Below are positions 7,057 to 14,038 of a DNA stretch of 25,465 nt, in pieces; the first letter of the stretch is position 1, and each line of letters begins with the position of its first letter. Below the pieces are notes generated by a model. It was not told where the DNA came from. It worked only from the letters and a program-made list of their open reading frames with translations, and did not search any database. The stretch comes from a virus. A program made the position numbers and the translations under genes. Where the stretch lies: the IMG/VR virus record IMGVR_UViG_3300030419_002672, positions 1-25,465 of that record; one strand, given 5' to 3'.

Positions 7057-8535
7057 TTATTGTGCTCCGTCATAAACCCTAATCCATTTTGTTACTCCAT
7101 TTATTTGTATCATTATAGCACCAAATTTAGCATCATTCTCAGTAGTATCGGTAGATACACTCCTTGTCTCTGCACCCCCAGTACTTCCTGAAAAATCAAT
7201 AAATGGTTTATCTGCATCATTCTGATGTAATTTCATAACATTTATAGCAGCTGTTGACCCTCCTTGATTGACTTGGAGTGAAGCAGTTGGAGTGTCCTCC
7301 CCAATACCAACTTTTCCATTTTCATCTATTGTCATTGCTACTGCTGGATTAGAGCCCTCTAATCTTGTGAGAAATTCCATCACAGAGCTTTCATTGGCAC
7401 TCGTAGAATTTAATTTCTTTACATGTATTGCACCTAAAGCTACAGCACCAGTAGAACCATCAATATTTCTACCAGAAAAACTTATTCCTGCAACAGGAGA
7501 ACCATCAAAATCGCTAGTATCTTCAATTCTAAGCTGTGAAAAAGTAGTAGTAGAAGATGTTGTCTTTGCCCCAACAATATGCAAAGGAAATCCAGGAGTA
7601 GTCCCAATACCAACATTACCATTATCAAGAATCCTCATACGTTCACTAGAAGTAGTGTCATCATCCTGATTTTCTGGAGCAGTGCCAAATGTCAAATAAC
7701 CACCTTTATCGCTAGTTCCATGAGATTCCGAAGCATAAGCAGCTATATAAGCAGATGCTTCTAAATTATTATCAGGAACATTCCCATCATAGCTATCAAA
7801 TCCAATAGAGCCAAGAAGCTGATCACCAGCTATACTTGTATCTGTGTTGGCTAATAAAAGACCTTTCCCTTGTGTACCAGTATCTTCATATGCAATCTCA
7901 AGTAAATTTGATGGCGAAGTAGCTCCAATACCAACTTTACCAGACTTATCTATCCTCATTCTTTCAGCAGAACTTCCGTCAGCCTTTGTATGAAATGCTA
8001 AAAATCCAGATCGAGTACCACTAGCTGCAAATGTTTCCTCTTTTCCTCCTACTATTTTTGCACCAAACGTAGAGCTATTAGCATCACCACTATTGTAAAA
8101 ACTAAAATAAAGTTCAGCAGTCTCATCTGTGCTTGCCCCAGAGTGAGGATTTTGTATAATCAAAGAAGCTGCACCACCATCATTTGCATTGGAAACTACA
8201 AAATCAGAGGGTGGGGTGCTAGTCCCTATCCCAACTCTATTATTACCACCATCTACAAATAACATGTTTGCATTGCCATTTGATTCTACTCTAAAATCTG
8301 CGTCTACACTTCCTTCATTTATAGCAAGAACACTAGCAGAACTTGTTAGCATTTGAATACCACCAACATATAAATCAAATGTATCTGCTGAGGACTCAGT
8401 TATATAGGTATTACCACCACCATCTAAATATAATTTTTTTGTTGCTTGTATGGATATATCAGAGCTAGAAGAAGCTAAACTTCCACCAGCCTTCGTATTA
8501 CCCTCTACTGACCATGAAGTATTTGTTGATGACAT
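7057..8535 (-). CDS. Large fibre-type protein with repeated VGIG modules
   Basis: The 492-residue protein contains at least four spaced copies of an RMRI(D/L)xxGxVGIGxxxP-type module (RVGIGTSTP, KVGIGATSP, NVGIGTTPG, KVGIGEDTP), each followed by a variable beta-rich segment with sequences such as AAYASESHGTSDKGGYLTFG. This modular pattern is common in phage fibre and large bacterial surface proteins. It likely forms a long trimeric shaft with varied loops that contact the host. It opens the fibre gene cluster directly after the neck genes. ATG at 8535 is preceded by AAGGAGAATAT. No peptidase or endosialidase chaperone domain is apparent at the C-terminus. Confidence 0.8.
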   Translation of the reverse strand: MSSTNTSWSVEGNTKAGGSLASSSSDISIQATKKLYLDGGGNTYITESSADTFDLYVGGIQMLTSSASVLAINEGSVDADFRVESNGNANMLFVDGGNNRVGIGTSTPPSDFVVSNANDGGAASLIIQNPHSGASTDETAELYFSFYNSGDANSSTFGAKIVGGKEETFAASGTRSGFLAFHTKADGSSAERMRIDKSGKVGIGATSPSNLLEIAYEDTGTQGKGLLLANTDTSIAGDQLLGSIGFDSYDGNVPDNNLEASAYIAAYASESHGTSDKGGYLTFGTAPENQDDDTTSSERMRILDNGNVGIGTTPGFPLHIVGAKTTSSTTTFSQLRIEDTSDFDGSPVAGISFSGRNIDGSTGAVALGAIHVKKLNSTSANESSVMEFLTRLEGSNPAVAMTIDENGKVGIGEDTPTASLQVNQGGSTAAINVMKLHQNDADKPFIDFSGSTGGAETRSVSTDTTENDAKFGAIMIQINGVTKWIRVYDGAQ

Positions 8536-8544
8536 ATATTCTCC

Positions 8545-9156
8545 TTAAAGTCCTGGTATTGATAAAACTCTAACGCCAGATTTTCTTGACCTTTGTCTCA
8601 TCATTAATTTTTGATACATAGCTAAATAATATTGTGACTTTTGAACATCACCTGCATCTTCATGCAATCTTGCTTTTACATAGGCAACTAGAGCTGGATG
8701 TAGACTTGTATCTAATCCTATATCTGCATCTAAGTCATCAGTAATAGCATCTACAGTTTCATACTTAGATTTATATGTAATACGTAATCCATTATCTATA
8801 AATAACGATACCCATGACCCAGTTTCACTAGACTCACTATTTGTAGCACCTACAGTAAAAGTATTTGTTGTTACAGCTGTTATAGTATATGTAGAATTAT
8901 AACTAGTAGTTCCACTAACAGTAACTCTATCACCAACAGCTAAACCATGAGAAGCAGATGTTATAGCTACGCTTGAACCAGCCGAAGTACTTGTTGCAGT
9001 TATAGTCCCACTTAAATTCCCACTTCCTTGCCATGTATCATACTTTTCTGTAGTTTTTTCATTAGATGTAGATTCAGTATCTTGGGAAAGTATTGCTAAT
9101 CTTCTATCATCATTATACCATACAAAATTATCATTAGGGAAGTCTCTTTTAGCCAT
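8545..9156 (-). CDS. Neck or head-tail adaptor protein with inserted beta domain
   Basis: Residues 1-45 (MAKRDFPNDNFVWYNDDRRL at the start) and 115-203 (LRITYKSKYETVDAITDDL, then a helical VAYVKARLHEDAGDVQKSQ region and a basic end) look like a conserved neck-type core. Residues about 48-114 are a Thr/Ser-rich beta module containing SHGLAVGDRVTVSGT and NTFTV, a pattern seen in many phage tail and fibre proteins and similar to FCCH-like beta modules. The module appears inserted into the core. The ATG at 9156 overlaps the preceding stop (TAATG), linking it to the two other neck-type genes. The adaptor role is inferred from order and helical content. Confidence 0.7.
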   Translation of the reverse strand: MAKRDFPNDNFVWYNDDRRLAILSQDTESTSNEKTTEKYDTWQGSGNLSGTITATSTSAGSSVAITSASHGLAVGDRVTVSGTTSYNSTYTITAVTTNTFTVGATNSESSETGSWVSLFIDNGLRITYKSKYETVDAITDDLDADIGLDTSLHPALVAYVKARLHEDAGDVQKSQYYLAMYQKLMMRQRSRKSGVRVLSIPGL

Positions 9157-9461
9157 TATTTAAGTTCTCCATCTGAAGCATCTGTATCACCTCTTAATAT
9201 TCTATGGGGATCACTAAGTTTTGGAATCATAATATATCTATCATTAGTATCTAATATTTCTACTTTTTCAATACTTAAAACTCTAGAAGATAGTTCGTAC
9301 CATCTTTTCCTGTACTCTAAATCTGTGGTAGAAGAAACAATATAAGATCCTTTATTATTAGCTATATCTATCAACCCATCATTTAAAATTTGCATTATAT
9401 AATTCTCAGGCTGTCTGCCTAAAGCTTTCTCTATCTGTGAAATAATATTCTTTACTGTCAT
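9156..9461 (-). CDS. Small neck or tail-completion protein
   Basis: The 101-residue protein starts MTVKNIISQIEKALGRQPEN, with an N-terminal helix followed by strands around TTDLEYRKRWYELSSRVLSI and VEILDTNDRYIMI. Phage neck proteins that join portal to tail have this size and placement. It overlaps the upstream neck gene by four bases (ATGA) and the downstream gene by one base (TAATG), so the three are likely translated together. No exact family is recognised. Confidence 0.7.
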   Translation of the reverse strand: MTVKNIISQIEKALGRQPENYIMQILNDGLIDIANNKGSYIVSSTTDLEYRKRWYELSSRVLSIEKVEILDTNDRYIMIPKLSDPHRILRGDTDASDGELK

Positions 9462-10099
9462 TTTCTACCTCCACTTTGTTTTGCAAACCCAGCTAAACCT
9501 CTTTGATAGTCTTGAGATAGCATTTGATACCTTTGTGACCACATACCATAAAGCTCAGAATCTTCATTATCTAACTCAGCTTGCATATTTTGAGCAGCTT
9601 GCTTCATTGCTGCATATAAAACTATAACATACTCAGCCTCATCAGGAAAATTTGCAATAGCATTATGACTTGCATCGACAGTAGGATATGATAAATGCTG
9701 TATATATCCTTTCTGATTTGAAGTGGGAGTTGGGAAAACATACAATATTGAGTTCTGAACTATAAAGACAGGATCAGTCACAGTTGCATAAAATAATAAA
9801 TCTTCGGAATCTCCAACCCTTCCAATAAATTTTGAATTAACCTGTCTGCATGGTTGTTTTTTCCCACTAGTATCAGCATCATTTCTTGTTACATCAATTA
9901 TCTTACCCTTACCATCTAAATCCATCCCATTGCCATCAGCAAGCTCAGTTATACTAGAGCATTTATATAAAAATCTATCTGGAGCTATATTCATTATTTC
10001 AATTACAGCTTCTGAAAGCCAATCATCTAAGGCATCCTCATCAAGAGATGTCTGCCCTATAAGATTTTCTATCTTTGCACTAAATGAGCTAGTAGCCAT
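9458..10099 (-). CDS. Neck or adaptor (tail-terminator-like) structural protein
   Basis: The 213-residue protein begins with helices (MATSSFSAKIENLIGQTSLD, DDWLSEAVIEIMNIAPDRF), then a beta section (VTDPVFIVQNSILYVFPTP), and ends with a long helical segment (FPDEAEYVIVLYAAMKQAAQ). This mixture fits head-tail adaptor proteins of podoviruses, which attach under the portal. The helix DEAEYVIVLYAAMKQAAQ, annotated near the end, is the type of segment that packs against the portal. It overlaps both neighbours. The ATG at 10099 overlaps the stop before it. Family name uncertain. Confidence 0.75.
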   Translation of the reverse strand: MATSSFSAKIENLIGQTSLDEDALDDWLSEAVIEIMNIAPDRFLYKCSSITELADGNGMDLDGKGKIIDVTRNDADTSGKKQPCRQVNSKFIGRVGDSEDLLFYATVTDPVFIVQNSILYVFPTPTSNQKGYIQHLSYPTVDASHNAIANFPDEAEYVIVLYAAMKQAAQNMQAELDNEDSELYGMWSQRYQMLSQDYQRGLAGFAKQSGGRK

Positions 10100-10305
10100 T
10101 ATTCACTCATCTTTCTTATAGAGTCATCCATACTAATTGCATTAAACTCCATTTTGGTAGTTCCGGATAACGTCTTTCTCATATTTATATAATTGCTTGA
10201 TCTATCACTATCATCAACATAGCTACCACAATCGCAGTGCATTTCTTTCTTGGTTTCAAACTCACCTTTTTTATTGCATCTATGACAGTAAAATATTATA
10301 GCCAT
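10099..10305 (-). CDS. Small Cys-pair (zinc-ribbon-like) protein in structural operon
   Basis: The 68-residue protein has two cysteine pairs near its N-terminus, C7-x2-C10 and C24-x-C26 (FYCHRCNKKGEF then MHCDCGSY), which could bind one zinc. The rest is polar, with SSNYINMRKTLSGTTKMEF. It is one base from its upstream gene and overlaps the downstream gene by one base, so it is embedded in the head-neck gene order. A short zinc-binding protein here might be a virion stability or assembly factor. The function is unknown. Confidence 0.72.
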   Translation of the reverse strand: MAIIFYCHRCNKKGEFETKKEMHCDCGSYVDDSDRSSNYINMRKTLSGTTKMEFNAISMDDSIRKMSE

Positions 10306-10306
10306 A

Positions 10307-11032
10307 TTATTTCTTCTTTCCTTTTATTACTTTTTTTGCCTTTTTCTTAAGCCTTCGCTCTTTTAATTTGCCTGCAATAGCATGTCCAGCCACAGTTCCC
10401 ATTGCCCCTCCTAAAGCTGTGGAAGCTAACTTAGTAAATTTCTCACCTTTAGTAGAGACCTTCGATTCTTTAACAACATCAGTAACGTCTTTTGCCTCAG
10501 ACTTTGGTCTTTTTGCAAATTCTTGTGGATATTTGCCTCTAGCTGCTACTGGTTTTACTTCACCACCTTCTTCAAATGTTTGCTTACGATCTCTTGCATC
10601 TGTTGTAACTAAACCACCAAATTTCATTTGTGGAGCATCAGCTTCACCCATAACATTTGGAGGAGAACCACCAGACATAGCAGGAGCACCAGGGATAGCA
10701 GGAGGTGCTTCACCCTCTTCTACAGCCCCAGGAGCAGGAGCAGCTGCCCCAATAACCGGATTATCTCCAAGCTGATTCTCAGGGGGAGGTATTGGTGAAG
10801 ATGGCATCGTAGGATCACCTTCAGGCGAAAGCCCAACATTCTGTGGATTACGTGATGAAAATGGATCTACAACTCCACCCATTTGATATGTTTGCCCTCT
10901 TTGACGTGCATCTGTAACAGACCCACCTGCATAATATTTATCTACACTATCACCTGTCTTACCTGCATATGCCTTTGCAGCTTTTTCGCCCTCTTTTGTA
11001 TAAGGGAATTTTTTTCCACCTACTTTTGGCAT
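10307..11032 (-). CDS. Low-complexity Pro/Gly-rich protein with DAR repeats
   Basis: The 241-residue protein starts MPKVGGKKFPYTKEGEKAAK. It carries two copies of a DAR motif (VTDARQRGQTYQMGG and TTDARDRKQTFEEGG), a central Pro/Ala/Gly-rich section (PAIPGAPAMSGGSPP), and a strongly basic tail ending KKAKKVIKGKKK after a small Ala/Gly-rich segment that could touch a membrane or DNA. The basic tail could bind packaged DNA. Start ATG at 11032 overlaps the upstream stop (TAATG). Such proteins are frequent but uncharacterised in marine phages. Internal virion protein is a guess. Confidence 0.72.
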   Translation of the reverse strand: MPKVGGKKFPYTKEGEKAAKAYAGKTGDSVDKYYAGGSVTDARQRGQTYQMGGVVDPFSSRNPQNVGLSPEGDPTMPSSPIPPPENQLGDNPVIGAAAPAPGAVEEGEAPPAIPGAPAMSGGSPPNVMGEADAPQMKFGGLVTTDARDRKQTFEEGGEVKPVAARGKYPQEFAKRPKSEAKDVTDVVKESKVSTKGEKFTKLASTALGGAMGTVAGHAIAGKLKERRLKKKAKKVIKGKKK

Positions 11033-11292
11033 TATTGATTTCTCCTTTCTCTAGCATCAGAAACAGGTAAGTCTCCATGCTCATTGATATGTTCTAAAGT
11101 ATTTATCGTGTCTTGATTGACAGAATCTTTTTTAATTATATACTCTCCACCCTCAGCTTCAATAGGAATACCACCTCTAGCATGAGACTCTCCAGTGAGC
11201 ATCCCACCATCTGGATATTTTTCAAATTGTTGAGCCATCTCCGGCTTATTTGAATGCATCCAACGTCTTTGCTTATTTGATTTAAATGGCAT
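11032..11292 (-). CDS. Small basic protein with DAR motif, possible internal virion protein
   Basis: The 86-residue protein starts MPFKSNKQRRWMHSNKPEMA, a basic start found in many phage proteins. The middle (ESHARGGIPIEAEGGEYII) resembles a motif seen in tape-measure-type and internal virion proteins. The end, VSDARERRNQ, shares the DAR motif with the neighbouring 241-residue protein. ATG at 11292 has AAAGGAAACT before it and follows a gene-free gap with a hairpin, so it may start a new translation group. Function unknown. Confidence 0.7.
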   Translation of the reverse strand: MPFKSNKQRRWMHSNKPEMAQQFEKYPDGGMLTGESHARGGIPIEAEGGEYIIKKDSVNQDTINTLEHINEHGDLPVSDARERRNQ

Positions 11293-11323
11293 AGTTTCCT
11301 TTCGTTAAATTTTGAAAGTTCTT

Positions 11324-11353
11324 TAGGGGAAACCCTTTATACGATTTCCCCTA
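11324..11353 (-). terminator. Perfect 9-bp hairpin after decoration gene
   Basis: TAGGGGAAA (11324-11332) pairs exactly with TTTCCCCTA (11345-11353) around a 12-base loop. It sits 37 bases beyond the stop of the probable decoration gene and 32 bases before the next start, reading the minus strand. There is no long U-run after it, so it is a partial terminator, an RNA-processing or a stability element rather than a strong intrinsic terminator. T7-like phages also place a terminator after the capsid gene. This is analogy, not homology. Confidence 0.5.
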
Positions 11354-11389
11354 CAGTGAACTAAAACTGTTAAACCTTATTTATTCAGT

Positions 11390-11875
11390 TTATGTGAATG
11401 GTGTAGCTAGAGTACCATCTCCATATAGCATGCCAGATATTTGCCACTTAGATTCAGATATACATTGATATTTTACCATACCACCTATAAATCTACCCTT
11501 AGTGTCAGCATCAGCAACTATTTGATGATCTGCAGCAGCAGGACAAGACCATCCTACTGTTGCACCAGCATTAGAAGCTACATGTGCACCTACAGTGTCT
11601 TTATCTACAAGAAGAATGTTTCCTTGTAAAGTATCTGAAGATGAGGCTGCATCTATACCAAATGTTCCAGTAAATGTAGTTCCTACATGGAACTCATATA
11701 CTAATCCAGGCTCTGCTGCAGGAAGTGTAATTACAATCCCTGCTGCACGATTCAAGTCATAAATTGTACCTGAATCTGCTGCTAGCACAGTATATGTTGC
11801 AACATTGATATTTACAACCTTCTGATTAGCTTCTCCAAAGCTACCACTACTCTCGTTTAATCTATCGCTTCTCAT
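11390..11875 (-). CDS. Probable head decoration or capsid-stabilising protein
   Basis: The 161-residue protein lies 11 bases after the major capsid gene. It is beta-rich (INVATYTVLAADSGTIYDL, GIVITLPAAEPGLVYEF, KWQISGMLYGDGT) with few charges, as expected for a protein sitting on the capsid surface. Position straight after the capsid gene is where many phages encode a decoration protein. ATG at 11875 follows AAGGAGATAAATA. No enzyme motif is seen. Decoration is inferred from order and composition; a fibre-like head protein is an alternative. Confidence 0.65.
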   Translation of the reverse strand: MRSDRLNESSGSFGEANQKVVNINVATYTVLAADSGTIYDLNRAAGIVITLPAAEPGLVYEFHVGTTFTGTFGIDAASSSDTLQGNILLVDKDTVGAHVASNAGATVGWSCPAAADHQIVADADTKGRFIGGMVKYQCISESKWQISGMLYGDGTLATPFT

Positions 11876-11886
11876 TATTTATCTCC

Positions 11887-13272
11887 TTATACTACAGCTT
11901 CAAAGTTATATAAACAATGTGTCTCAGGAAGAGTTATTTCAAGACCTGCTTCTGTAAGAATCATATCTTTACGTAAATCTTCATCTGCTTGTTGCACATT
12001 AGTGATAATATGAGTGTCACGATTTAAACCATTACCAACAAGAGGTCGATAAGCAACTTGTTGCATATCAACTATCATCATATAGGCACTAGAGAACTGT
12101 CTAAATAAAGGCTCTCTTACTATGTTTATATCGCCATGCACAGTATTAACTGCAAGCAATTTATGACCATAAGATCCATCAACATAGCCACTAATATCAT
12201 GTCTTTGGTAAGTAGCAGCATCGTATTGCTCTTTTATCAAACCACCAGCACCAAACTTATTGAATAAAGTTATAACTGGAAGACCTGCTAAAGCAAGCTT
12301 GGCAGATGAACCACCACGAGCCGGATCAAATAAGACTTCAAAGTCAGATAATAATCTATCGTAAGTAAATTCAGCTTCTGCTAATGTACGATTGTATGCA
12401 ACCCCTGGTGTGTAAGATAAGTTACCATCACCGGAAGTTGGAGCACTATTAGCCACACAGTGACCAACAATACCTTCAGTATACTGAATACCATCAACAC
12501 GATTACGCTGACCAAAAAGCATTGCACGCTCTATGTCAACTTTATGTTCTCTTAGTTTAAGATTCCAGATTCGTTGCCATTCATTTGCATATCCTCTGTA
12601 TTTAGTCGCAATCGCAGTATTTGTCATCTCGGCAGCAGTTTTGAAAATTTGTGTATAACCATAATCATCATCAAGACTTTTTGACCATACATCAGGAGAG
12701 CCTGAGCCCTCTTCAAAAGAAGTACCGATAACTTGACATTTAGCATTATTAGCCATCACAGCGTAGTCACCACCAAAATCAGAACTAGGTAATGCTACTA
12801 CTCTGCCTGTAAATGTATTAGCTGAACCAGTATCTGTCACAGCCGAATCTATACGGACTGTAGCATAACTTGTACCAGCTGTTGTGTCAAGTGTTTGTAC
12901 TGCGAAAACCATACCTTTTTGTAACCAATTAACATCAGTTGCTGAACCACTAGAACTATCATCAACAGTAAATGTATATTGTGAACCTGCACTAACTGCA
13001 GATCCACCATTAACTTGAGCTGCTAATTCAAATGTACGAGTTGTCCAGTCGATTTTTGATCTATTCTCTAAAAAACGAAATAGAGAATCATCAGTAGGGT
13101 TTTTCGACATTTTATTTAGATAAACAAAAAATGGTGACTCTTCTGGCGATAATTCTGCGACCCTATCACTAAAGTCATACAGTCTCCGTTGATCAGGAGC
13201 TGTTCCGACATCAGCACTAGTGGCTGCAGCTGTTATATTGGACGATTTCAATTGTCCTGCTGTTATTGCCAT
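11887..13272 (-). CDS. Major capsid protein, SU10-like HK97 fold
   Basis: The 461-residue protein directly follows the scaffold gene, the usual place for the major capsid protein. Its N-terminal part contains DFSDRVAELSPEESPFFVYL, typical of SU10-type (DUF5309) capsid proteins. Residues about 90-210 hold a beta-rich segment (YTFTVDDSS, FTGRVVALPSSDF), and the C-terminal half has the helical and strand pattern of the HK97 A- and P-domains (AEFTYDRLLSDFEVLFDPA, MIVDMQQVAYRPL). Length suits a shell with a separate scaffold protein. The ATG at 13272 follows TGGAGAAATAAA. Many copies would build the icosahedral shell. Confidence 0.88.
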   Translation of the reverse strand: MAITAGQLKSSNITAAATSADVGTAPDQRRLYDFSDRVAELSPEESPFFVYLNKMSKNPTDDSLFRFLENRSKIDWTTRTFELAAQVNGGSAVSAGSQYTFTVDDSSSGSATDVNWLQKGMVFAVQTLDTTAGTSYATVRIDSAVTDTGSANTFTGRVVALPSSDFGGDYAVMANNAKCQVIGTSFEEGSGSPDVWSKSLDDDYGYTQIFKTAAEMTNTAIATKYRGYANEWQRIWNLKLREHKVDIERAMLFGQRNRVDGIQYTEGIVGHCVANSAPTSGDGNLSYTPGVAYNRTLAEAEFTYDRLLSDFEVLFDPARGGSSAKLALAGLPVITLFNKFGAGGLIKEQYDAATYQRHDISGYVDGSYGHKLLAVNTVHGDINIVREPLFRQFSSAYMMIVDMQQVAYRPLVGNGLNRDTHIITNVQQADEDLRKDMILTEAGLEITLPETHCLYNFEAVV

Positions 13273-13299
13273 TTTATTTCTCCATTATTTTTTATTTAA

Positions 13300-14019
13300 T
13301 TAAAACTTGATTTTGTCCCCAGAGTTCTTAATCCCTTCCCACATTACATCAAGATCATTCTTCCTTACAGGCTGTTGTCCTTGAAGGACTCCAGCTGATG
13401 TAGGAGTAGTTTGATTTTGACGAACCTTGTTCAAAGGATTCTCTCTAGACTCCTGAGGTGCTTGAGTTACAGCTTGCCACATTTTTAGCACATTGTCTAA
13501 GCCATATTCAGATGGATGTCTTTCAGCAAACTCGAAAAAATTATTTATCTGAGCATCATCTAGTCCCCTAGAGGATAATTGAGCTCTCAAATTTGTTTTT
13601 CCTTGTTGCACTTGTATTCCACTTACAGCCTCGTCAACTGCACCATCTATAGCATTCTGCATCTCTTGCATCCTAAATTTATAAGATGCTGATGATGGGT
13701 CATTATAGGCTTCCCAAGGATCGAACTCTTCAGGCTTTTCAATAACCGGCTGTTTTGGTTGACCATTTACCTCAGACATTAGATTTTCAACTAAGTCTGG
13801 ACGTGATTCCAAAAACTTGCCTACTTTCTCATATTGTTTAAGCTGTTGATTTTCAGCGTAGAGCTTATCCTTCTCTGATTGGTGATACTTAGCTTGAGAT
13901 TCCCAATCTTGTGAAGAACTCTCTTCGTGAATCGTTCCTTCATCTTGCCCTACTCCTGCTTCGTTGGTTTGACCATCTTGATCTCCAACAACAGAAGCGA
14001 TAACGTCTTGATCTGACAT
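13300..14019 (-). CDS. Capsid scaffolding protein
   Basis: The 239-residue protein is acidic and highly polar, with a coiled-coil section (SEKDKLYAENQQLKQYEKV) and a C-terminal basic/aromatic end (RKNDLDVMWEGIKNSG) of the kind that contacts the capsid protein. It lies between portal and capsid genes, exactly where scaffolds are found. It would guide assembly of the procapsid and then leave. ATG at 14019 follows AAGGAGTAAACA. No protease catalytic motif is seen, so a combined protease-scaffold is not supported. Confidence 0.85.
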   Translation of the reverse strand: MSDQDVIASVVGDQDGQTNEAGVGQDEGTIHEESSSQDWESQAKYHQSEKDKLYAENQQLKQYEKVGKFLESRPDLVENLMSEVNGQPKQPVIEKPEEFDPWEAYNDPSSASYKFRMQEMQNAIDGAVDEAVSGIQVQQGKTNLRAQLSSRGLDDAQINNFFEFAERHPSEYGLDNVLKMWQAVTQAPQESRENPLNKVRQNQTTPTSAGVLQGQQPVRKNDLDVMWEGIKNSGDKIKF

Positions 14020-14038
14020 TGTTTACTCCTTATGTATG

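Noticed and set aside
10368-10775. 135-residue plus-strand open frame
   Set aside because: Opposite strand of the Pro/Gly-rich DAR-motif gene. Its length follows from the GC-rich, repetitive codons there, and it has no ribosome site or neighbours on that strand.
13300-14019. Combined head protease-scaffold
   Set aside because: No serine protease motif (Ser-Lys or Ser-His pair in a conserved setting) is visible; the protein is acidic and coiled-coil, as a simple scaffold.
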